Assembly (NCBI GenBank): GCA_043736395.1
Contig: JAYTCQ010000352.1
Span: forward strand, 1 to 19,640
Length of the DNA stretch: 19,640 bases
From: JAFDVL01 sp043736395
Lineage (GTDB): Bacteria > Acidobacteriota > Blastocatellia > RBC074
Reading direction: 5' to 3'
Below are positions 1-8,149 of this stretch, in pieces. Made by a program: the position numbers and the translations under genes. The notes under the pieces were generated by a model, which was not told the DNA's origin, ran no database searches, and saw nothing but the letters and a program-made list of their open reading frames with translations. The first letter of the stretch is position 1, and each line of letters begins with the position of its first letter.

Positions 1-726
1 GTCTTCGCTGACAATGATTGTATGTCCCCACGCTCCGAGATAAGGCTGTAAATCTGAAATCGGTTCGCCTGTGACCGCATCTGTTAACTTGTATCGTAAT
101 GCTGAAGGCTGCCCCACCATTGGTCGCGACGGTGCAAAATTCAAGGTAAAATTTATCCCTCCGACCGCTTTGGAAAATTGATCTTCGGATTTGAGATTGG
201 CTTGCAGTGTTGCTGCGTCGGCTTTGAATCCGGTCGTAACCAACATTTGATGACTCACCTGTGCGACTCCGCCAACGGGAGAAATATCACAATAAAAATG
301 ATACAGCCCGGCGCTTGGCAAGATCGCTTCAACAATGAAACTTCCATCCGTTTGCAGCACCGGGTGAAGATGTTCGAAATTTGAAAAATTGTGGCTGATG
401 ACAAACAGATGAAATAATTTTTCGTGCATCACATTGAATTGCTTCACTGGTTCGCCGGTTCGCGGATGCAGGATTAAAAACTTGAAATTCATTTTTTGAC
501 CGGGGATTATTTGCTTTGATGAAGCTATAATTTTGACAACAAATTCATCGGAGATGGAATCGGTTTTCGGCTGCAATTCCATTCCACATTTCGAACATTT
601 TTCTGATTTCTTTCCCGTGATTTCGAAATGCATCGGACACGAAAATTCTGGCGGCTGCGCGCTGGATGGAAGCGAGAGACAGCCACTCAAAAATACGATG
701 CCAATAAATTGTAAGATTATTTTCAT
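1..726 (-). CDS. Heavy-metal-binding (HMBD) lipoprotein, partial
   Basis: An open frame of 242 codons runs from an ATG at 726 off the left edge with no stop, so the C-terminus is missing. The N-terminus is a lipoprotein signal with lipobox LSGC (Cys16), so the mature protein should be membrane-anchored and face the periplasm. Residues 30-50 carry CPMH, then CSKCGMEL (Cys30, Cys44, Cys47), the pattern of the short heavy-metal-binding domain found in copper/silver efflux proteins. A beta-rich region follows with a His-rich stretch (FHLF near 105, EHLHP near 119-122), seen in related proteins of soil bacteria. It lies 146 bp downstream of the copper-oxidase fusion on the same strand and may be cotranscribed, although a large hairpin separates them. 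A copper-delivery role is inference only. No clear Shine-Dalgarno sequence precedes the ATG. Confidence 0.8.
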   Translation of the reverse strand, partial: MKIILQFIGIVFLSGCLSLPSSAQPPEFSCPMHFEITGKKSEKCSKCGMELQPKTDSISDEFVVKIIASSKQIIPGQKMNFKFLILHPRTGEPVKQFNVMHEKLFHLFVISHNFSNFEHLHPVLQTDGSFIVEAILPSAGLYHFYCDISPVGGVAQVSHQMLVTTGFKADAATLQANLKSEDQFSKAVGGINFTLNFAPSRPMVGQPSALRYKLTDAVTGEPISDLQPYLGAWGHTIIVSED

Positions 727-761
727 AGCCAAATTCTTACGACTTAAAACGAAAAAACAAA

Positions 762-855
762 ACAAACGGAAATAACGGAACAGACGGAATTTCTTGAAGC
801 TCAAATTGTTTGGAAGCAGAATTCTTTTTCCGTTTGTTCTGTTATTTCCGTTTGT
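762..855. repeat. Imperfect inverted repeat, 28-nt arms
   Basis: Arms 762-789 and 828-855 are reverse complements with two mismatches, separated by 38 nt. Each arm is itself repetitive, built of CGGAA/TTCCG units. On the minus strand the hairpin follows the stop codon of the oxidase gene by 17 nt and is followed by a T-rich stretch, so it could act as a terminator or mRNA stabiliser. The simple repeated wording suggests a dispersed intergenic element. Confidence 0.7.
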
Positions 856-872
856 TCCGTACTCTCTTCTTC

Positions 873-3800
873 TTACAGGATCGTCACAATTTTTTCCGTA
901 TTATTACTCGCCCACTTCCCTTGCGCGACAGGCGTGCCCCAACTGATTCCATCAAGGCTGACATAAATTTTATAGTCCGCAATCGTACCGTTAAGATTTC
1001 CATTTTGCCTCGGCAGATAGCGCAATCCCTTCACGGTAAAATTCGTTTTCATGTCAAGCACAATCCAATGCGGATAATTCGGCGACGAAGCCGACCACGC
1101 TGTATGCCAGATCGTGCCAGTGTTTCCATCTATCACATTGCTTGCCTGTCCGGCTTCTCCCGCTGTTTCCTGACTGTCCGTAGTCACTGTCCATCCCGTT
1201 CGGCTCAACGGATTCCCACTGCCATCAAGCACGTTAATTTCTGCCGCCGAAGCCCACGGATTTCCGTTGATTTCTGACAGCCCTTCTACCTTCACGTAGC
1301 GCCACGTTTGCGGCGTCGAAGATGGAGCCGAAATTTCTTCGCTGCCAATTTCTCTCAGGTATGTCACCAGCTTCGTCAAATCTGTTGCAGCGAGCGTGAC
1401 TCCGTTATGCGCGCGAACAGCATCTTCCAACGTCGCGGCTGAACCGTCATGCAAGTAAGGCGCAGTCGCCCACACATCGCGCAGCGTGGGCGTATCAATT
1501 CCCGTCAACGCCGCGAATAACCGCATTCCGCTGGATGGTTTGATCGTACCGATATTTTGCAGCGGAGCGCCAAGCGTTGAGTTTGTGAAATCTGTCGCCG
1601 CGTGGCAGCTCGCACAATTCGCAGTCTTGAAAATTTGCTGACCAGCTTGCGCGTCAACGGAAAGAACCGTCGCCGAAGTGCGGTACGGACTTGGCGCAAA
1701 TTTATTCAGCGAAGCGACGTACGCGACTAATGCATCAAGGTCAGCGCTGACTCCGGCTTTGCGATCTCCGAGTGGTTGGTTGCGCGTACCGGTATTGAAC
1801 TGCGCATCCGTCATCAATCCTGTTCCCCCGGAAAGATTTCTGATCTGTCCTTCAAAATCCTGCACTTCATCGAAATTTGCAGACCAATGCAAAAGCCCTT
1901 GCGCACCGCTTCGACCCTGCAACGAAATCGTATTTCGCAAGCCTTCGCCGAAGCCCGTCAAATCCCATACGCGTCCGTCGTGTCCGCCGTCGTTGTGGCA
2001 CGAAGCGCAGCTGATATATCCGTCTCGCGCCAATCTCGTATCTTTTGCATCGTAGAAAAATTGTTTCCCTTTCAAAACTTGCGCTGTCAATTTTTCTACA
2101 CTAACGCTAGCAAGAGTAGCCAGTGTCGGAGCCGTCAACGCACCCTCGTTAACAACTTTGCTGATGTCCAAAACTGTCACGGAGCGATCCATAAAATTGC
2201 TCACAAACAATTTTGTTCCATCGGCAGAAAGCGCGATTCCTTGCGGTGCGCGTCCCACATTGATACGGAATATTTCCTGCTTGCCATAAGCATTAATGAC
2301 TGCAATTTCACGTGAGCCTTCGAGCGCGACAAAAAGATAATTTCCTTTCAAATCAAAAGCAGCAGTGCTCGCGATGCCTCCGTTGTTGTGATCAATTCGT
2401 GCGGTCAATTCTTCCGTATTCGTAGCCAAATTGATGAGCGAACTAACACTGCGGACGGTGCTGTCAAACGTCAGATTTCGCGCTTCACGAAATGTTCCGC
2501 GCAGCACATTATCCTGCTTCGACGGCGTCCACGCATTCAATCCATCAGGAGAAATTACGGCAGGGCCTACATAATTCGGGATGCCGCGACCTGAATTTTC
2601 CGTGTCGGGTAGATTACTGTGGAGCAACCGAATGGTCTGCGTCACGGTTAAGGCTGAGGCATTAATTAAGACAATTTCACCGCCGCTATTTGCCACTTGC
2701 GGCGCTGCTGTTTCTTCACCCGGAACTTTTGGAGAGATGAAGCGAGACGCATAAACATTGGCCCCGTTCGCACTGATCGAAAGATGACGAATGTTTTGAC
2801 CGACATTGACCGAGCCAAGAATTGCGCCAGTAGCCGCATCGAATTTATTTATTTTTCCAGCTGCTTCCAATGCAACGAAAGCCCCACCGTTATTGGGCGC
2901 AAAAGCAATTCCAAACGGTTGCGAAGCGTAAGGCAAGGCAATCGTCTGAACAATTCCCAGTGTCGCCGGATCAATCACACTGATCGTTGCATCGGCTTTA
3001 TTAGCAATCCAGACGCGTCCATTCGGAGCAATCGCCACACTGCGAGGAGCCTTCCCAACCGCAATTTCAGCGGCTTTCGTGAAGGTCACAACATCGAAGA
3101 CGCTGACCGAATCGTTGTCTTCATTTACTACCCACAGGCGCGGATTTCCAACCGCTCGATTTTCAGTTGCGATATTCATCGAAATCGTCGGACGATTCGC
3201 GGTCGTCGCCAGATGAATTGCCTGCGAAAAAGTTGTGCTTTTCTCGACGCCGCGATCATCAATGGCGGTGACTTTGACAACGTAAATTCCAGCGTTCGCG
3301 AAAGAACGGGAAATTGTTGCTGAAGCCGAATAGGCAGTTTCAGCCGTGCCATCACCGAACAGCCATTTAAAGCGCGGATTCACGCCATTCGTCACACTGG
3401 CGGTGTAGCTGATGACCGTATTCACAAGCTTCGGCGATGAGACAATTGAATTTATTGCTAGTGCCGGAGGCGTCACCGTCCACACAAAACTTCCTGTTAC
3501 GGAACCACCGCGAGTGTCGTTCGCGGTCACAGTTACATTTGAAGTTCCAGCAGTTGTGAATGTTCCGGTGATCGCGCCTGTTGCACTGTTCATCACCAAG
3601 CCCGCAGGCAATCCCGAAGCCGCATACGTGAGAACATCACCATCCGCATCCGTCGCAAAAATTGTGACGTTACTGACTTCGCCGATACCATTCGTTCGAT
3701 TCGCCAGCGCTCCAAAAACCGGATTTCGATTGGCTAAAATATTGATAGTTTTTTCAGTTTCATCATTCGCAAAACGACCCTGCGCAACGGGCGATCCCCA

Positions 3801-6521
3801 GTTGATGCCATCAGCGCTGACATAAAATTTATAATCGGCAATGCGACCGTTGACGCCTCCATCCTGACGCGGCAAATACTTAAATCCTCCGACGGAAAAA
3901 TTGGATTTCATGTCCAGCACAATCCAGTGCGGATGCACCGGATTTGAAGCTGACCACGCTGTATGCCAGATCGTATTCGTATTGCTATCCAAGGCATTGC
4001 TCGCCTGTCCGGGTTCGCCAACAGTTTCCTGGCTATCAGTGGTTGCTGTCCATCCGGTTCGTGCCAGCACTGCGCCATTGCTATCCAGGATTTTCACTTC
4101 TGCCGCGCTGGCCCACGGATTCCCGTTGACCTCTGTCAGTGATTCAAGCTTGGCATATCGAATAGTGCCGCGTGTCGAGACTAACCAATTAAATGTAGTG
4201 CTGGTCGTCGCCAAGCCATCACTGACACTGACTGTCACCGTAGAAGTTCCGCCAGCTCCGAAGGTTCCGGTAATAACTCCTGTATTGCTGTTGATGGTCA
4301 ATCCGGCAGGCAATCCCGTTGCACTGTAGGTCAATGGATCAGAATTTGGATCGCCCGCAATGATCGGCAAATTAATAATATCGCCAATAAAATTGGTTTT
4401 ATTGCCGGGGTTGGTAATTACGGGAACGCCTTGATTTGTGACCTGAATAATTTTTGAAACGGAAGGAACGCCGAGGCTGTTCACCGCAAAGAGCATCCAA
4501 TAACCAGGCGTCAAAACATTGACGTTGCTCTTCAATTGCAGTTGATAATTTCCGGCGCTGGTTTCTGAAAAAGGTACATTCAAGAATCGAAGATCAGAAT
4601 TCAAATTATGCGTAATTCCTGACATTTTGACGAGTGTGAATTTTTGCATCGCAGCCGTCGCCTGCACCGCAAGTGTCGCGCCAGCTCGCGTCGCGGAAGA
4701 GACGCTGCTGATGGCAGGACGAGCTGCCAACGTACCATCCGCGTTGTACAAATACGGAGGATTAAAAATTTGATGATCGGGATGATCAGCGGCGCACGCG
4801 CATAGTCCGCCACCACCTGACCAGACGCGTCCATCAGGCATCAACAGCGCTACGGAATGGTAATTTCGCGGGACGCTCATGCTTGCCAAAGTTCGCCAGG
4901 TTTGTGTCGCTGGGTTCCATAATTCTGGTGCCAGAATTGAACCTCCATCACTGAATTCCACTCCCTGCGTTGATCCGCCGATGACCAAAACTTCGCCTGT
5001 CGGCAGAATAATTTCGTTATGAAATTTTCGCGCGTTCGCCATCGGAGCAATGACCGTTTTTGTCGCTGTCGCACCATTCAAATTAATAATCATGGCTTGA
5101 TTTGTCGAAGCCTGATTTGTTCCGTCCGGTTGCCCGCCAGTAGTTAGAATTTTCCCTTCGTCGAACATCACGGAGGCGCTGTATTTTGGATACCAGGAAT
5201 TCGTCACACCGGCATCAGCAATGGTTCCGCTACTGCTGGTATTGATCCAATTCATTTGCTGTGTCGGGCCGGAATGAAAAATTAAGCCGTTCGGAGCAAG
5301 ATGAAAATATGGCAACCAATTTTTTTGATACCCTGAATAATTTAAAATCGGGACCGTGAAATTTATCCCCGTGAGCAATGACCAACCAAGGCCCGGCGTC
5401 CAGATTTCAGGATACACATCACCCGCTTCGCCCAGGCCTGTAAACACTTTTCCATCAGGCAAAGCGACACTGCCCGGATACCAACGATTACGATTCATGT
5501 TGTCAATTTTCGTCCACGCTCCGGTTTTAAAATCGAAGGTGCTGGTTTGGTAATTTAAAGCTCCGTTGCCGTTGTCGCCACCGTTGATAAAAACGCGTCC
5601 ATCCTCAAGCATCACGGGCATTCCGCAAAACATCGAATGATAATTATTATTGATTTGGGTGATGCTATTATTGGCCGGATTCCATACCGCTGCGTACGTA
5701 AAAGCTCCACCGTTGAAACTCGTAGGATTATTTCCGCCCCACGCTAAAATTCTTCCATCAGGTAAACTCGCCGCCGAAGCGAACGCAAAAGGCCATGTCA
5801 CTTTGGCATCCCATTTGCCGCTGAGATTTTCTCCTGCCTCGGTGCGAAATTCATTTTCGGTCTGGACAAACGCCGGATAGTTTTTCGCTTTTTCCGCCAT
5901 CAATAAATCATTAAAAACGTGATCCGGTTCTTCCTGATCCGAAGTGTGACGATGCGTGGGAACAGTCATTCTGGGAGATGACGACAAGCGGCGCTCCAAT
6001 TTTGCATTTGCCCATACAGCGAAGTCAGAAGCCGTCCCGTCTCCGCCGTCTGTCACTACCAATTTCAATTCATTGACGCCTAAAACATTTAATACAATTT
6101 GCTTTGTCCACGCGCCACCATCCATCATTCCGCTGGTATAAAACTGGACGCCGTCGGCGAAAACCTGAAACTCCACCGAACCTTTTTCACCCACTTCATC
6201 TTCTAAGCCAAGATTCGCATGAAGGCTTGAATATTGACGATCCAGCGCATAAATGATGGTCGAAGGACTTTTCACAACCAGGCATTTATCGTAACTAATC
6301 CCCTTCATCGAAGCCGTTTTTCGCTCCACTGGCAATGGCCCAAGCGAAGGCTCCAGCATCGGCAACTCGCTGACATACACAGTATACCTACCATCATGCC
6401 CAGACGTCCGATCTTGCTGTTTCGCATCCGCCGTACCCGGCAAAAACGAAAATAAGGTAAGACTTATCAACACTAAACCCGCGAGAAAATAGCGAGCAGA
6501 AAAACGACTACTTTGATTCAT
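873..6521 (-). CDS. Secreted galactose oxidase-like / YVTN propeller / diheme cytochrome c fusion
   Basis: The product is 1882 residues with a signal peptide (about 1-33). Domains in order: NPCBM-like carbohydrate-binding module (44-178); kelch propeller of the galactose/glyoxal oxidase family (240-600); E-set domain (601-697); He_PIG Ig-like (698-783); F5/8 type C (785-929); second He_PIG (930-1017); PKD (1018-1105); YVTN propeller (1125-1455); cytochrome c region (1480-1726); second F5/8 type C (1738-1882). All copper-radical residues of galactose oxidase have counterparts: Cys299 in HSMFCG and Tyr348 in RWYPGS for the thioether cofactor, Tyr554-His555 in RNYHS, and His638 in THNLNSD. Two CASCH heme motifs lie at 1505-1509 and 1636-1640. 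TPTLRDV...APYLHDG near 1677-1693 resembles the MauG/cytochrome c peroxidase family. AAGGA lies 9 nt before the ATG. The family oxidises primary alcohols or aldehydes. The true substrate is unknown. Confidence 0.9.
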   Translation of the reverse strand: MNQSSRFSARYFLAGLVLISLTLFSFLPGTADAKQQDRTSGHDGRYTVYVSELPMLEPSLGPLPVERKTASMKGISYDKCLVVKSPSTIIYALDRQYSSLHANLGLEDEVGEKGSVEFQVFADGVQFYTSGMMDGGAWTKQIVLNVLGVNELKLVVTDGGDGTASDFAVWANAKLERRLSSSPRMTVPTHRHTSDQEEPDHVFNDLLMAEKAKNYPAFVQTENEFRTEAGENLSGKWDAKVTWPFAFASAASLPDGRILAWGGNNPTSFNGGAFTYAAVWNPANNSITQINNNYHSMFCGMPVMLEDGRVFINGGDNGNGALNYQTSTFDFKTGAWTKIDNMNRNRWYPGSVALPDGKVFTGLGEAGDVYPEIWTPGLGWSLLTGINFTVPILNYSGYQKNWLPYFHLAPNGLIFHSGPTQQMNWINTSSSGTIADAGVTNSWYPKYSASVMFDEGKILTTGGQPDGTNQASTNQAMIINLNGATATKTVIAPMANARKFHNEIILPTGEVLVIGGSTQGVEFSDGGSILAPELWNPATQTWRTLASMSVPRNYHSVALLMPDGRVWSGGGGLCACAADHPDHQIFNPPYLYNADGTLAARPAISSVSSATRAGATLAVQATAAMQKFTLVKMSGITHNLNSDLRFLNVPFSETSAGNYQLQLKSNVNVLTPGYWMLFAVNSLGVPSVSKIIQVTNQGVPVITNPGNKTNFIGDIINLPIIAGDPNSDPLTYSATGLPAGLTINSNTGVITGTFGAGGTSTVTVSVSDGLATTSTTFNWLVSTRGTIRYAKLESLTEVNGNPWASAAEVKILDSNGAVLARTGWTATTDSQETVGEPGQASNALDSNTNTIWHTAWSASNPVHPHWIVLDMKSNFSVGGFKYLPRQDGGVNGRIADYKFYVSADGINWGSPVAQGRFANDETEKTINILANRNPVFGALANRTNGIGEVSNVTIFATDADGDVLTYAASGLPAGLVMNSATGAITGTFTTAGTSNVTVTANDTRGGSVTGSFVWTVTPPALAINSIVSSPKLVNTVISYTASVTNGVNPRFKWLFGDGTAETAYSASATISRSFANAGIYVVKVTAIDDRGVEKSTTFSQAIHLATTANRPTISMNIATENRAVGNPRLWVVNEDNDSVSVFDVVTFTKAAEIAVGKAPRSVAIAPNGRVWIANKADATISVIDPATLGIVQTIALPYASQPFGIAFAPNNGGAFVALEAAGKINKFDAATGAILGSVNVGQNIRHLSISANGANVYASRFISPKVPGEETAAPQVANSGGEIVLINASALTVTQTIRLLHSNLPDTENSGRGIPNYVGPAVISPDGLNAWTPSKQDNVLRGTFREARNLTFDSTVRSVSSLINLATNTEELTARIDHNNGGIASTAAFDLKGNYLFVALEGSREIAVINAYGKQEIFRINVGRAPQGIALSADGTKLFVSNFMDRSVTVLDISKVVNEGALTAPTLATLASVSVEKLTAQVLKGKQFFYDAKDTRLARDGYISCASCHNDGGHDGRVWDLTGFGEGLRNTISLQGRSGAQGLLHWSANFDEVQDFEGQIRNLSGGTGLMTDAQFNTGTRNQPLGDRKAGVSADLDALVAYVASLNKFAPSPYRTSATVLSVDAQAGQQIFKTANCASCHAATDFTNSTLGAPLQNIGTIKPSSGMRLFAALTGIDTPTLRDVWATAPYLHDGSAATLEDAVRAHNGVTLAATDLTKLVTYLREIGSEEISAPSSTPQTWRYVKVEGLSEINGNPWASAAEINVLDGSGNPLSRTGWTVTTDSQETAGEAGQASNVIDGNTGTIWHTAWSASSPNYPHWIVLDMKTNFTVKGLRYLPRQNGNLNGTIADYKIYVSLDGISWGTPVAQGKWASNNTEKIVTIL

Positions 6522-6596
6522 TTTCTTTCGTCCTTGAATGGAAAATTTTGATCAAAATAGCTAAAGAACCAATCGTGAAGACTTCCCAATTTTTTT

Positions 6597-6602
6597 ATTA
6601 TA
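6597..6602 (-). promoter_or_regulatory. Possible -10 box upstream of the oxidase fusion gene
   Basis: On the minus strand a perfect TATAAT lies about 75 nt before the ATG at 6521. No good -35 box sits at 16-18 nt spacing and the whole stretch is AT-rich, so a chance match is quite possible. Confidence 0.25.
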
Positions 6603-6632
6603 TTTTTGAAATATTTGAATTTTGGCTGAGAC

Positions 6633-6663
6633 AAAAAAAGAAGCCACGCCAGAGCGCAGCTTC
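6633..6663 (-). terminator. Rho-independent terminator after the aldolase-family gene
   Basis: Read on the minus strand, GAAGCTGCGC pairs with GCGTGGCTTC around a TCTG loop. That gives ten consecutive pairs, two of them G-U, followed directly by seven T. It starts about 50 nt after the stop codon of the class II aldolase-family gene and should end that transcript before the oxidase gene. Confidence 0.85.
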
Positions 6664-6714
6664 AAATTATATGATCAGATGTTTTCGTTTTTTCTACCGT
6701 CTTCCTACTACCGC

Positions 6715-7479
6715 CTACTCTTTATACGACCCATCCGTCCGTTCTAATTTTCGCAATAATCCCGGCCACGCAAGGTTTCCGCCGATACCGCGCATGACCT
6801 GTTCGGCCTGGACTTTGATACCTTGCAAAATCGGAGTCGGGATCATCACCAATTCTCCGCCACCGGATTGCGCTAAAATCTGTGCACGACAGGCTGCTTC
6901 TAAAATGTACATCATTTGAAATGCGTCAGCTCCGGTTTTGCCAACTGTGAGCAATCCGTGATTTCGCAAAATCATCGCGTTATTCGTTCCCAGATCCGCC
7001 ACCAAACGCGGCTTCTCATCATCGTTCAGCGCGACACCTTCATAATCGTGATAACTCAATGAAGACAAGGGAAAAAGCGATTGTTGCGAAATCGGCAGCA
7101 GCCCGTTTTTCTGCGCCGACACAGCGACACCATAAAGCGTATGCGTATGAAAGACGCACATCGCATCTTCGCGCGCTTCGTGGACGGCGCTGTGAATGAC
7201 GAATCCCGCAGGATTAATCGGATGCGGCGAATCCATCACTTTATTCCCATGCAAATCAATTTTCACGAGACTGGACGCCGTGATTTCTTCAAATAAAAAG
7301 CCGTATGGATTAATCAAAAAATGATGCTCTGGCCCCGGCACGCGCATCGAAATATGCGTATAGATCAGATCATCCCATTTATACAAAGCCGTCAGACGAT
7401 AGAGCGCGGCGAGGTCTACGCGCGCTTGCCATTCTTCAGCGGAAACTTGTTCACGAACAGGTTGTGCAGCGGTGGTCAT
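6715..7479 (-). CDS. Class II aldolase/adducin family protein
   Basis: The product is a cytoplasmic protein of 254 residues, a usual length for the family. It shows the zinc-site histidines of class II aldolases: His111 and His113 in FHTHT, and His174 in LRNHGLL. The region before the first pair reads AGFVIH. Aligned by eye to fuculose-phosphate aldolase, the catalytic Glu (Glu73 there) would fall on Gly92, so the aldol-cleaving acid seems absent. That is common in the adducin-like branch, whose substrates are often unknown. The start is supported by AAAGGA five to six nt before ATG. A terminator follows it. An intergenic inverted repeat separates it from the tlpA-like gene upstream, so it is probably its own unit. 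The substrate cannot be told from sequence. Confidence 0.88.
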   Translation of the reverse strand: MTTAAQPVREQVSAEEWQARVDLAALYRLTALYKWDDLIYTHISMRVPGPEHHFLINPYGFLFEEITASSLVKIDLHGNKVMDSPHPINPAGFVIHSAVHEAREDAMCVFHTHTLYGVAVSAQKNGLLPISQQSLFPLSSLSYHDYEGVALNDDEKPRLVADLGTNNAMILRNHGLLTVGKTGADAFQMMYILEAACRAQILAQSGGGELVMIPTPILQGIKVQAEQVMRGIGGNLAWPGLLRKLERTDGSYKE

Positions 7480-7514
7480 AAAAATTCCTTTGATTTGGTG
7501 TTAGGAAAACTGTC

Positions 7515-7607
7515 ATCCACGAAGAACACAAAGGTCACGATGGAAAAAAGGAAGTTGATACCGTGTGTTAAGAAATAGTTCTGCTTCGTGACCTGACCCT
7601 CGTGGAT
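7515..7607. repeat. Imperfect inverted repeat with TTCGTGG ends
   Basis: Left arm 7515-7540 and right arm 7586-7607 share two blocks: ATCCACGA at the outer ends and GGTCACGA at the inner ends. The spacer between the blocks differs in sequence and length. The element fills the gap between the tlpA-like gene and the aldolase-family gene. The wording recalls short TTCGTGG-type intergenic repeats seen in many environmental bacterial genomes. That comparison is from memory. Confidence 0.6.
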
Positions 7608-7674
7608 AAATTAAATTGTTCTATCCCCCGTGATCGAAGACCTCTAAATAGTACCCGTTGCCATACCCTGCTGT

Positions 7675-8145
7675 CTATTTCTGGCGCAGCAGCGGCTGAA
7701 TTTTTTCGGCAAATTCTTCCGCAAACAAAATCCCTTCGATTTGCGCAACGATGTTTCCACGACGATCAATGACAATCGTCCACGGCAAGGTTTCGCTGGC
7801 AGTGAAGAAAGATTTCAGCTCCGCAGTGCCTTTAATAACCGGATAATTTATCTTGAGTTTGCGTGCAAATTTCTGAATTTCCCGTTTTGTTTGCGGAGGA
7901 TAAGTGATGCCAATAATCTGCAATCCAGACTTAGAATATTTGCGTTGCCATTTCACCAATTCAGGAATTTCTGCCAGACAAGGACTGCACCACGTAGCCC
8001 AATAATTCAGCAGCAGAACTTTGCCCTTGTAATCCTGCAACCGAATTTGCTGTCCCGAAATGTCCTTTAATTTCCAGTCAGGAACAGTTTTGGTCTGCGC
8101 TGATGTGACCTGAAAGAATAATAAAATGAGGAGTAATTGCTTCAT
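7675..8145 (-). CDS. TlpA/ResA-like thiol-disulfide oxidoreductase
   Basis: The product has 156 residues with an N-terminal signal peptide (hydrophobic 3-13, likely cleavage after TSA at 16), so it acts outside the cytoplasm. It has one thioredoxin fold of the TlpA/ResA type: active site WCSPC (Cys53, Cys56) after YWAT, and a likely cis-Pro at 121 in TLPWTIVID. The family reduces disulfides in periplasmic clients, classically in cytochrome c and copper-centre assembly. The ATG lies 4 nt after the stop of the HMA/barrel gene, with no strong Shine-Dalgarno sequence of its own, so translation is probably coupled. This pairing suggests it could keep the Cys/Sec pair of that protein reduced. That is inference. 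Confidence 0.92.
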   Translation of the reverse strand: MKQLLLILLFFQVTSAQTKTVPDWKLKDISGQQIRLQDYKGKVLLLNYWATWCSPCLAEIPELVKWQRKYSKSGLQIIGITYPPQTKREIQKFARKLKINYPVIKGTAELKSFFTASETLPWTIVIDRRGNIVAQIEGILFAEEFAEKIQPLLRQK

Positions 8146-8149
8146 ATTT

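Noticed and set aside
810..1277. Plus-strand frame of 155 codons over the end of the oxidase gene
   Set aside because: It is antisense to a clear F5/8 type C domain and has low-quality Arg/Cys-rich composition.
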